A stretch of 64,000 nucleotides of DNA from Mustela lutreola (lineage: Eukaryota > Chordata > Mammalia > Carnivora > Mustelidae), in assembly GCF_030435805.1 (NCBI RefSeq), contig NC_081291.1, positions 12,671,001 to 12,735,000 of the forward strand, written 5' to 3'. The stretch's first letter is position 1. Each line of letters begins with the position of its first letter. The notes under the pieces were generated by a model, which was not told the origin of the DNA, did no database searches, and saw only the letters and a list, made by a program, of their open reading frames with translations. This document shows positions 1-11,521 of this stretch, in pieces. The translations under genes and the position numbers were made by a program.

Positions 1-719
1 ACTTTATCTAGCTGTATTCCAGTGACATTCCAAAGGCTTCCCAGGAGGAGGTGAGCTGCTGACTCAGCTTGTGGGCGGGGCCAACCTCAGGCCTCAGAGT
101 TGGGCGGGGAGGGACTCGGGGGACTTCCAAAAGCTTCTCTGAGACCCACTGTACCTGCAGCCTCCAAACCTTCCCTGAGGGCTCCCAGCTGGGCTGTGCA
201 GAGGATGGTTAAGTCTGGAGATGGAGGTGACAAGACAGAGGAAGAAATACAGCAGGAGGCTGGTGTCCCTCCCCTACTCTCTGAGCATAGTCCTTTATTC
301 TCATGCGTGCTGGCCTGGGCACACTCCATTCCCAATGCTCAGGCTCCATCCACACCCCACAAACAGGTAACCTGGGCTCTCTCAGACAGGAAAGTGTAGA
401 TTCTCAGAGCTTTAGTGTGGAAACCGTGGGACCCAGGCCCTGGGACTGGTCCAGAAGAGCTGCTGTCTGGCCTCCGCAGAAGCAGAAGTGTTGGGCCAGA
501 GATGGGATCTCTAAGACATGGCCCTGCTCTGGACCCAACTGCCCAGGCTGAGGTCTTAGAGAGGAAGGAGGCAGTGCCAAGCCATTACATTTACCCACAG
601 CCAGACTTGCCTTGCGCTTGAGGAACAGTGCAACTCAGTGTCCACTCACCTCCCACTCCCCGTGTCCAGTCCCCCTGCATGGTGTGAACACATTTGACCT
701 AGAACACAGCACCTGCCCT
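1..719. other. No gene recognised
   Basis: I see no exon with a domain, splice sites in phase, or a recognisable repeat. The short open frames here overlap on both strands and have no family resemblance. Confidence 0.5.
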
Positions 720-1125
720 TGCATTACTTTCCTGGGGCTCAGGGACAAATTGTCGCAACCCGGGGTGCTGCAAACTCCAGAAATGTGCTCTCTCACAGTT
801 CTGGGGGCCAGGGAGCAGCAGTGTCATTCCTTCTGCAGGCTCTGAGGGAGGATCAGCCCTATGCCTCTCTCCTGGCTTCTGGCGGCTGCCAGCGGACTTG
901 ACTGCATCATTTTAATCTCTACCTGCCCTCACATGAACTTGTCCTTGTGTCTGTATGTCTTCTCCTCTCCTTATAAAGACACTAGTCATTATACACCAGC
1001 ATTTAGGAGCCCAGCACTCAGCATGTTTTCATCTTGAGATCCTTCTCTAATTACATGTGTAAAGACCCTATTTCAAACAAGGTCACATTCTGAGGTTCCA
1101 AGTGGGCATGCATTTCCTAGCGACA
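720..1125 (-). mobile_element. MLT1-type (ERVL-MaLR) LTR fossil
   Basis: In plus orientation it reads as the reverse of an MLT1 LTR: 'ctctctcacagttctgg' near 790, the 'ccttataaagacactagtca' block near 970, and 'aagaccctatttcaaacaagg' followed by 'tcacattctgaggttcc' near 1,065. It is an ancient, strongly decayed solo LTR with no coding part. Confidence 0.7.
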
Positions 1126-1139
1126 CTGTCTTGACCCTT

Positions 1140-1760
1140 TACAGCATCCATCCTGATTCAGTTCTCTGCTTCAGGTCTGGCCTCTGCACCTGCTTCCTGC
1201 ACAGCATCAGAGGGATCCTGCTGAACAGACCACATTCCGTCTTCCCCTCTGCGTGGAACCAGCCATGGCTCCCTAGTCCCAGATGCTTCACTGCAGCCAA
1301 CAGTCTAGTTCTTGTTGGCCTCTCCAGTTTCCTCTCTCAGCTCCCTCTCCATCTTCCAACACAGACCCCCACTTTGTATCTGTAGGCTAAAATGAGATGG
1401 GAGCATTTTCAATTTCTCGAGTGTAGCAGACTCTCGCATCCCCAGATCCCACTGCATCCCTCATACCCCACTCCTATCTGCTTCAATCAACCGGTCTCAC
1501 ATCCCATGCCACCCTCTCCAGGAAGCCTATCCTGTGTCCTTGCACCACTGGCTTGGCCAGGGTCCTGTCTGACTCCTAGCTTGCCCTGAAGTCCCCCATC
1601 ACATGGTGCTGTCATCACTGGTTATGGGTGTGTGTCTCTCACTAGACTTCGACAGACCTCCTGAGGGCAGAGATGGCATCTCATTGGGAGCATCCTGTGT
1701 TCCCAGCACCCAGAATGGTAAGTATTAAATGGAACAATACATACACAACAAATGCATTGA
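1140..1760 (+). mobile_element. L2 LINE 3' region fragment
   Basis: The stretch holds the C/T-rich L2 3' segment and ends with the L2-like run 'gagggcagagatggcatct' and 'ttcccagcacccagaatgg' at 1,660-1,720. It is old, 5'-truncated and non-coding. Confidence 0.5.
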
Positions 1761-2335
1761 AGAAAACAGTGAAGGAAGCACATGCACAGTGCTGTGAGAC
1801 CCTACAGTGCCTGTGGGAAGGGAGGAAGGTGGCATCTGAGCTGAACTCCGAAGGATGAACAGTCCCTGGAACACGGAGTCAGGGAGGGATTGGCCGGCAA
1901 AGGAACCACCTGAAGAAAAGGCATGGAGAAATGTCCAGAGTGGGGTTGGGGGAGTCTGGGAAGTCAGATGAGGTCAAAATGTGAAGGGACTTTAGGCACC
2001 TTGGATCCACCCTTGTAGCGTCCAGCAGATGGGGGTTGGAAGGAGGTCTCAGCCTGTACTGAGTGTCCCAACACTCTCCTCTAAGCTCTAGCCCACTGGC
2101 ACAGCCGAAGACCCAGAATGTGAAGGCAATCTGGGAAATTCCTGGTACTACTCAAGTCCAGAAAGGACATCAGAGAAACAGATGTTCAACCAAGAAATGA
2201 ATTCAGGTCTAAGGAGAAAGATCTTTGTTGTTGCTTCTGGATGCCCAGAGAAGTCAGGATATAAGGCCAAGGTCACAGAAGGGGGTCAGCAGGAAGTCAG
2301 GAGATGGAGTGGAGCCCAGTCTCAGTTCAGCCGCT
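1761..2335. other. Unassigned intergenic sequence
   Basis: No gene and no repeat that I can name with confidence. The short reading frames look like chance. Confidence 0.4.
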
Positions 2336-2490
2336 TCTTCCATCCCTGCCTGGAGGGGGCGCTGTGACCCTGGACAAGGAGCTTGGCCTCTCTGAGCCTC
2401 ATTTTCTATGAAATGGGGTGGAATGATAGGAAGAGACACAACCTGTATAAAGAGCCTGGCACACAGTAGGTGTGTGGTCTACCACCCTCA
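2336..2490 (+). mobile_element. MIR SINE fragment
   Basis: The MIR core is visible: 'tgtgaccctggacaaggagc', then 'ctctctgagcctcattttc' and 'agagcctggcacacagtagg'. The element is old and diverged. Confidence 0.7.
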
Positions 2491-2984
2491 GCACCCGTAT
2501 CCACCTTTTTCTTGAACTGTGGGCACCGTGCTTTCATTTTTCTCACAGGTATTTCTTGTGCACCTACTGTGTGCCAAGCAGTGTGTGGTCACTGTAGATA
2601 AAATGACCAATAACCAAAGTCCCTTTGAAGCACAGTCTTATAGCTTTTTTTTTTTTTTTTTTTGTATACATACAGGTGCCTTGTAGCTTTGCTCAGCTGT
2701 TCTGTCAGGCAGGATTCAGGCATTTCTGGTTCTCTGCACTGGGTCTGATGTAGGGGTGACCAAGATATATTGTCCTAGTTGTTTCCTACCCTAGACATTC
2801 ATCAACCCCTGCTGGGTTCTGGAATCTTTACTCACAGCTGCAGATGGAGAGATGGGTCAGACCCAGCCAATCACCAAGAGTAATGTCTTGCACCTACTTC
2901 TCTACACGACACTGCACTCCTGACCCCAGGAATGTGGAGGCAGTTTCCTGTGAGTCTTCCATCTGACCCCAGGCTCTGGGGGAG
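2491..2984. other. Unassigned, with a poly-T tract
   Basis: A run of about 20 T at 2,644-2,663 is the only obvious structure. No flanking SINE body is recognisable beside it. Confidence 0.4.
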
Positions 2985-3300
2985 ACAAGATGGTGGGGAA
3001 GTAGGAGGAGGTGCCGTTTCAACCTGTACCCTAAAGTGAGTTGATTACTTACCAAAGAACTCCGATCACCCATGAAATCAGCCTGAGATCAGAATTATAC
3101 ACGTCTGGATCTCTACAGGGGCAGAAGACGCCAGTGGGCAGGTAAAGCAGAGTGGGAACGTCGGACTGATATTGGAAGATAAACAAAAGGGGGAGGGAGC
3201 CACCAGAGGCGATTGGTTGGAAAGTAATACCCCTAATACGAGAGTGCCCTGCATCTGGGGACCAGCATTAACTTGGAGACTGGTTGAAAGCCATCTGACC
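2985..3300 (+). mobile_element. Carnivore L1 5' UTR-like fragment
   Basis: The text starting 'acaagatggtggggaagtag', and continuing through a stretch ending 'aaagggggagggagccacc', matches my memory of the 5' start of carnivoran L1 elements. Most genomic L1 copies are 5'-truncated, so an isolated 5' end without ORF1 or ORF2 behind it is uncommon. Sequence after about 3,300 no longer looks like L1. Confidence 0.55.
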
Positions 3301-5480
3301 CCAGGCTCATGGACATGGCAGGACTCATTAAATGTCAGGGGATTTCCTTTTAGGATCTTTTTACCTCCATGGGTTTCAGGGAAGTCACTGGGCCTGTAGC
3401 GTCCTGAGAGTCTACTGCACCTTCATGACATTTATCTCCAAGGATATGAATGATTTCAGCATTTGCCTGTCTCTCCCTCCTTGCCTGGTAGCCTTAAATG
3501 TTAGCACTTAGGTCTAGTCACTCTCCATCTCTAGCACAAACTAGAACACCATGAATGTGTACAGCACAATATTCAACTACAGACTGGACAGTTAAGTCAA
3601 CTGAAAAACTCTCCAAATCTTTGGTCATCATCTTGCTTAAGAAGTCCTCGCTCATTTTGCTAGGTGGCAGTTTGTTGGTACATGGAGGGAGGAAGCCTCA
3701 TGCTTGATCTGCTCCTTGATAACTGGGTAAAGTCAAACAGACCACACTAGCTGGTTAGTTTGATAAGCATGACTGGCCTCAACACTGTGGGCCAGATAAC
3801 TCTTATCTCTGGCTGAGAAGACATCCAGCCCTAGCTAGCATGTATCCAATAGTTGTGTATACAATGCCTGAGTGCTTCCCTGGGGAGCCCACAGTGATCA
3901 GGACTGACATGCCTGCCTCTGTGCACATGACAGTAGAGGGGAGATGGTGGAAGAGAGATAGCTGAATTTAGACAAGAATATGAGATGAGTGAGGAAGGGA
4001 AGGTGGTGGGCTGTGAAAGCAGGGAAGATTGCAGGAGTTTTATGCAGAAGGGAGTATTTCAGTTGAGACTTTCTCCTCTATGAGTAGAGTGTGAGGAAAG
4101 GATGTGTCAGGTAGAGGGAATAGCACGTTCTGGGGATGCGAGGTGGGAATCTGATTGTCCCTTTCAGTAATGGAAGAAAGCCAAAGTGGCAGAGGGCTTG
4201 GACAGGAGAGGAGGAGTGAGTGGCTCAAGATGGTTTAAAGCCAAACAGGGATCCAAACAAAAGGACCCTACTCCATAACCCTAACTGCCACAGGATGGAA
4301 CTCATCTACAGGAGATACTGGTTATGATACACACAAGAGGGTAGATGGGTTCCTGTGACGTCTGTCACATAGTCACTCCTGAAAAGTCGATTTCAGATAA
4401 ATTAGGGATGAACCATTCCTATTTCAGGAGGATTTTGCAGCTCATCTAATTTCTCTAGTGTTGTAATGAGAGGTGAGTTTGTTTTCTCAGCAGTTTTATT
4501 GACCACCTATTAGGTGCCCAGCTATGAGCATACAATATTAAGCTAATTTAGACTGGTCCTACCCTCTCAGGGCTGTTAGTCTGTGGGGAAGGATCAAAGG
4601 TGTTATCAGGTAATACTATAATGCAATGCAGTGACCATTACTGTGGAATTAGAAGCCTCAGCTGCTCCCAAAGCTCTGGAGACGTTTGTCCCTATTTGTG
4701 CCCAGCAGCATGCAGTGTTCACAATAGCCACTTGGCACCATGTGGTTTGTGGGCAATGGTTCTGCCATGGTGCGTGTTGTAGACCTCAGCCACTTTGAAC
4801 TCCAAGAATCTGTTGCATGGGTCAAGAAATGGTCACCTCCATTTCCCACCAACTTCTCTTGGTGCTAATGCAACACCAAGTCTGAGCTTGAAATTAAGTG
4901 GTAAAACACTCTGGGGACCATTCCTCTGGAGTGAGCCGAACTTACCTAGCCTTGAGGTGTGTATTGAAACTCATCTGCCTGCAGATCTGTGGCCAATCCT
5001 TAGGGACTCTTTAAATTCCACGAAGGAAGTGGAGGTGTTGAACTGTGTGCCAACTTTTAATGAGTTCCCAGCTGTCACTTAAAATCTTGAGACTTGTTCA
5101 GTAATGACCATGGTCTTGGCTTCTAGGGATTGGTATGCCAGCTGGGATTGGCAGGCTGTACACAGAAGGAGTCCCATTGTGCTCTTTCATGCCTTTGACT
5201 GACTCCTGATGAGCCTAACTCAGTTCACCTCTCTGTGTCCTCCAGGAAGGGAGCCCAGGGGCCCTGGCAGATGGGCTCTGAGGCATGGGAGCAGGCTGGA
5301 GGTGGTGGATTCAGACAATTCTCCTAATCTCCTGCTACCCCAAGACATCACCTCCACTGAATTCTCTGGGGGCTTTTTGTTTGCTTCTTTAAACAAAGAC
5401 TAACTAGACACCAGTGTGAACTGTTCAGCTCTCCTGAGGTTCTTTAACACAGATTGTTAGGCAAAGAGAGACTTGCATGT
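3301..5480. other. No gene recognised
   Basis: Unique-looking sequence. Open frames at 4,040-4,228 (minus) and 4,795-5,082 (plus) have no domain, splice context or codon pattern that I can support. Confidence 0.4.
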
Positions 5481-5700
5481 AGTAGCTTGGGTGGCTCTAT
5501 GCCTCAGGGTACTGACTCACATCAGACAGACTCAAGTGGAAATCCTGGTGAGCCACTTCTGGTTGTGGGACCTTGGTGCAATGACTGGATCTCTCTGATT
5601 CTCTGTCTGAAAATGGGGACACCAATAGTAATAGCACCTGCCTAATGTATAAGCTGTCTGGTACTTAGCAAATGTTCAGGAAATGCTCGGTACTGTTATT
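5481..5700 (+). mobile_element. MIR SINE
   Basis: Fairly complete MIR: 'actcaagtggaaatcctgg', 'gttgtgggaccttggtgcaa', 'ctctgtctgaaaatgggga' and 'ctggtacttagcaaatgttc'. A short A/T tract follows at 5,701-5,716. Confidence 0.75.
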
Positions 5701-8074
5701 TCTTTTTTTTTTTTTAGTACTGTTATTTCATCACTGAGGAGAGCCCTGTAGCAGCTTGGGTCCAGTGAATAGAATCAGTTCACTGTCTACCTACCTTACC
5801 CTATGCCTTTGGAACTCCTCCATCCATTCGTCCATCAAACATTATTGAGTGATTTCTATATTCCAGGCTCTGGAATTTTAAATACACAGCAACCAAGTTG
5901 AGGTTTCTTCTAGTTTTATGAAAATATGAGTTAATGATTCATAGAAATAAATGCTAATTTCCAGAAAATGGATTTGTGTTTGCAGTTCTTGGGCCAGATA
6001 TAGCATAGAGTGGAGAAATAAATGGATATTATATCAGAGTCAGGGTGGACTATGACAAAACTATTTTCCTGGATTTGAACTCGTCCCCAGTGAGGATCAG
6101 GTCCCATAGTTGTTTGTTCAAACCTACCGTCATGAGCATGCTGTGGAAGCACATACATATGTTGTGTCTTTCTATTATGTCAGCTTTATTCTGTCATAAA
6201 GCAAGGTTAACATAATTGTAAAACATTTTCAGGATCCCGAATTCACTGGTATTTTACTACATATTTAACTTGGCTTCACACACGTCACACAAAGCAAAGC
6301 ACAAGACAAAGTGGTACCACAACCCAGAAACAACAGGGGTAAGAAGTCAGGAAACCAAATGCAAAGTCAGCCTGTGAGCATGCACTTGGGAGGAGTCTTT
6401 GGTCTGTAGTAGGTCAGCTCTCTGCCCTCCTGCTTATTATGTTCAAACAATGGAGGACCTCTGTTGTGTTCAGAGATCAGTCATGCAGACTTTTTGCAGG
6501 CAATTGCCTTTTTTGGTGTGGTCAGATGTGAAAGTGCAGCGTTTTGATTTTCTGACAGTTTGTTGCAAAAATGCTCCTTTTTAAAAGGAGTTTAATCAGT
6601 CTTGGGCCTCGGTTCAGCTGGTTACCAGATCTGGAAGCCATCCGCTTGTGTTGGTTTCAGCGATATCTGGTCTAAGCAGCAGCACCCTTAGCTGCTTATG
6701 TCAATGCTTGGCATAAGTTACTTCTTGACATGAGTGACTCCATCTTGCTCTGTACACCTGTTCTATCAGCTCCCCCTCTGCCACAAACTACAAAGCCCCA
6801 GGAAGGCATCCTGGTAACAGGTGTGTCTATCCCAGTTCTTAATCACTCTGTTTACCATGTTATATGTACTTATGAGTTTTTACTCACTACAGCAATTGCA
6901 AAATGCATCCTGAAAATGCACATGGTTTGACCTATTTCACCAAATCATCATGAGACATCTGGTCTACCTGCATTTTTACAATAGCTGAACTAGCTAAACT
7001 TTCTGAGCAAAGAGCAAGACCCACTCTTAGTTTCTGACAGCTCATCTCCATGGTCCTAGAAGAGAATTGCATTTTATGTTTTTCTTCTCTGCATCAAGGA
7101 TACAGATGTGCATCTCATTCCCATAAAGTTTCAGATTTAAGGAAAGAGATAGCAGGAACCAAATTGGTGTTTTACCTAATTCAAAATAGCATTTGTTGGA
7201 GAACAATTGTTCCGACAGACCCAAGCTTTGTTGTGACATGTCTATGTAACCATGAGTGAAAGATGTATAAGTAAGTGAGCCTGGGCCAGGTCCAAGGAAT
7301 GGCCATAACTAATCCTAATGGCTGATGCCTTCTTACTGATCTTCTCAATGATATCGGTCTCAGGAATCCAGGCTTGCAAATGTGGAGGAAACTCACATAG
7401 GTTTTGGAATTAACAGAAGGGGGTCAGACACACTTAAGGGATTGAAGGATTTTTTAAAATGGGATAGAGATCCACTGCATCTGTACAATATAGACCATAA
7501 AATTTAATGAAGGTCTCTAAGAGGAAAACAAGAGTCAGACTCTGAGTACACTGTATACATGGTATCAGGTGATTTGGGCCCAATGAAGGAATAGAAATGA
7601 AACTTGGTCCTCTGTATTGGTCAGTTTAGGTTAAGTATGATGAGGTAACAACTGGTGGCCTCAAAATCATGGTGGCTGATAACCACAGAGCTCCATGTCT
7701 TTGTCATGTTTATGGTCATTGCAGGCCAGCAGAAGTTCCACTTGAGGGGGTCTTCTTCATTGCAAATTTGAAGAAGCTGCCCTCTCTGGGGAGAGCTGGT
7801 CTTGTGGCAAGAGCAAAATAAAGATGGAAGAACCACATAAAGCTCTTAAGATTCCTGCTTACTTGTGGCACATGTCAATTCCCAACACACTTCGTTGGCC
7901 CAAGCATAATCATGGCTGAGTCTGGCCTTAATGGGAATTAAGAATTATAATCCTCCTGCAGGGATGAACCCTGCTTCTGGGGTACTTCCTCCATTCAGCA
8001 GAAATCAGGAAAGGAAAGAAAGGGTGAGCAAGCACAATGCCAAGAGAGGGATACTAGGCTTTGGAGAAAGGTCT
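5701..8074. other. No gene recognised
   Basis: Low-complexity T tract at the start, then mostly unique sequence to the poly(A) signal of the lectin gene. I could not connect any open frame here to a domain or an exon of the neighbouring gene. Confidence 0.4.
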
Positions 8075-8080
8075 TTTATT
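8075..8080 (-). promoter_or_regulatory. Candidate poly(A) signal of the lectin gene
   Basis: The plus strand reads 'tttatt', which is AATAAA on the minus strand. It lies 90 bases beyond the lectin stop codon, a normal distance for a short 3' UTR. No other hexamer lies closer. Confidence 0.55.
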
Positions 8081-8169
8081 GTTGCCGTTGTGAACTCAGA
8101 ACCCAGAAAAGAAAAGGCTGTGTAGCATGGGATCTACATTATCCCAGGGTGTGGATATAAGGGCTTGGG

Positions 8170-11100
8170 TCAGCAGTTCTGGCGCCTCTCACAAATGAAA
8201 GCAAATCTCCCTAATTCACAAGAGATGTCACTCCATTGTCCATAGCTTTGCATCAGCATGCAGGCTGGGGCAGTTATATTATCATGTGGTTCCTTGGAGT
8301 TCCAGTTGCTGTAAAGAGATGCCCACAAAATCCCTGAGTAGATGGGCCAGTGCCTGAGCAACCCCAGCCCTGTTTTCTATGAATGAGGGCCTTGCCCTGA
8401 GGGTCTTGAGGCCTCCAAAGAGTCATTTCTCGAGCCCATCTTCCAGTAGGCCTCCGGCCAACCCATTCCCATTTCTTTTTTTCTGAGTGGAGAAATGGAT
8501 CTCAAATGAGAGTGGAGGCAGGCAACAGTCTTCAGAGAAGCTGAGGATCTCCAAGTTCTGGGACCACTCTCTTGATTGCATCATCCCACGGACCCTCTCC
8601 CCCTCTCTGAAGAGCATTTACTCTGAAGTCAGATTTTACCCAGTCCAAGATCTAGCTCTGCCCTAAGCTACTTACTTAATTTCTGAGTCACTGTTTTCCT
8701 CTTTTGCAAAATGGGAGCACATTCTGAGGATGTGATGACCAGTGCATTGTAAGATTTACTGTATGTGCTCAGACAGCAGATGAGTTTACAAAGGAGATGA
8801 ATTCTGCCCTTAGCCTGGAGCCATCAAGGGCAGTTTGCCAGACAGGGAAAGGTGATGCTAGCAGATGGAAACATCCAAAGAAAAACAAAGAGTGTGGGGT
8901 GAGGCGGGTAACCTCCAGGAAGAAATCTGGGTTCAATATTGTCTCCACCAAAAAGATATGCCCACATCCTAACCCCAGGAATCTGTGAATGTGACCTTAT
9001 TTTGGAAAAAGATCTTTGCAAATGAAATTAAGTGAAGGATATTGAAATGAGATCATCTTGTATTAACGGAGTGAACCCTAAATCCAAAGACAAGTGTCCT
9101 TATAAGGGACAGAAAAGAGAAGACAAGGGGAAGGGAACAGTGTGTGGCCCCAGAGACCAAGATTGGAATGATGGGCCTCTGAGCCAAGAAATATCTGGAG
9201 TGGCCAGAAGCTGGAGGAGGCAGGAGAAGATCCCTTCCTACAGTCTTTGAAGGACATGCAGCCCTGCTGACATGTCGGTTTGGGACTTCTGGCCTCCAGA
9301 ACTGTGAAAGAATAAGTTTCTGTTGTGTTAAGCCACACAGTTTGTGGCTCTTTCTTACAGAGTCCATAATAAACTCATCCAGTTGACAACTGCTGCATTG
9401 TTATACTCCTGAGGAGGCCCAACCTGCATAGTAGCACCTTCAAGGTTCTGAGAAGTCCTGCAACATTGAATCTATCACTTCTCAAGCATGTAAATTGGAA
9501 TACTCTCCCCAAGTAACAAAATAACAATAGCTGGTCTGGTAGAAAGTGTGGCATGTTGTTTGGGAGGTGCTGCAGGTAAATAGTGAGTGGTCATCAACTC
9601 ACTCATCAAAAGCCCTGCCAGTCTCTTGGGGGTAGGGGACTATCGTGGATGATTAGGGGCACCTGCCTTGCAGACAGGGAGACTCACGTGTAGGTGGGAG
9701 TTGAGCCATCCATCCACTTGTGGTTGCCTTTCTGGCCCTCTTTGAAAAGGCCTATCCAAGATGTCACCTGCCCAGTTGTTGTCAGGAAGTCCTAGAAGGA
9801 AAAAGGCATATTGTGACGTAAAATTCCATCAAAGCTGAAAGGACAGAGGTTGGAGTGTCTGGGGTTTTCAAGAGGACTAAGGTACAGAGGAGCTCTCAGG
9901 TGGGCAGCAGACAGAGACAGCCATGCACAGTACTTTATATCCTGATGTAAACTCCAGACCCACTATGAGCATGTTGTATGTCTTCAAACAAGTAACCCAC
10001 CCCTTGGTGTCCCCATCTGTACAAAGCAAAGAAGATTCTCCACCTCCTAATATATCCTCCAGATCAGAAGAATCAATTGTGTGAAGTATATGTATGTAGA
10101 AAGAAGTACTGGACAAATACTGGCTGTGAATGTTTCTTAAGGTCAATTCATGACAGAACAAGGGGTTTCATCTGTAGCCATAGAAATATCTCTGGCTGGA
10201 AACCCAACTCCAAGGACATTCTTGATGCCCTACTTCGAGCCAAGCCTTGTTCCTGAGATGGTTTAGATCCAGCCCCAGGCTTATAAGCAGGCAAACCTGA
10301 TGCAGTGTGAAGTTCTATGATGAAACCTCTGATAATGTCATGAGAGAATATGGAGAAGGGATGTTTGCATTGGGGTTTTGACAGGTGAGTAAAAGCTGTC
10401 CACACAGATAGCAAGAGTAAGAGTGCTCCAAGCAGAGGGACCTAATGGATCAGAGCTTGGAGGCAGGACCACAGAGCAGAGAGTCCCTTCCCTGCATGTC
10501 ATAGCAGTGAGGTTGGGTAGAGGCAAGAGGAGGCAGGTCTTGAAGAGCATACTAGAAGTGTTGTGCTAGATCCCAAAAGAGACAGAAATATGAACCCCCA
10601 AATTCTTTTATAATACCTCCCCCACCCTGCTAAGATTCTGGTTTTCCCTTTTTCCACCTGCTCTGTTCGACTGTTGATGACAACCAGGTGAGCTTGCTTC
10701 TGGACACAAGAATCATTAGCCTGGGTCCAGGTGAGCTTGTCCAGGGAGAAGAAGTAACAGGAGCCCTGAAAGACCTTCCAGCCCAGGGGGCAAGGCTCAC
10801 AAGAGGTTTCTGTGGGAATGGAGCCATTAGCAAAATCGGCATGTCCAGTTTTCCATCCAGTGAAGAGCTGTGTTACCCATCACTCCCTGGTCACATTCCC
10901 AATGGCCTCCCTTTGAGCACACCCAGCATCTGGAAATTCACTACCTGGTAAGTTGGTGCTTCCCATCATTGAGTAGTATCAGAAGGAAATAGTAAAATGC
11001 TATGGATATCCTGTGAGGTGGGGAAAAGAGATCCAAAGAACACTGTGGAGTTAATATCTTACTTTTGTATAAAATAGAGGGACATGTGTTTGACATCCTC

Positions 11101-11481
11101 ATTTGCTTGAAGAAACTCCAGAGTGGTGATTCTCAACCAGGGACAATTTTGCCCCCAAGGGACATTGAGCAACAACTGAGACCTCTTTCAGTTTTCTTAC
11201 CTCAGGTAGGGTTCTCACATGTGGTGGGTCAACAACAGAGATGATGCCAAACACCCTACAATCCACAGGACAATCTCCCACTGTCCCCCACTGCAAAGTA
11301 TGATGCAGCCCCGAAGGTCAATAGTGCTTAGTTTAAGAAACTGTGCTCTAAGGGAAAACACATATAACCACATAATATAATTACAGTGGTTCCTGAGAGT
11401 TAGGTAGGAACTTGGTAGCAAGGGTTCAGGAGTGATAGAGGGGGATTCTCGTCTCATTCATTTATATCCAATTAGTGAACA

Positions 11482-11521
<40 letters not shown>

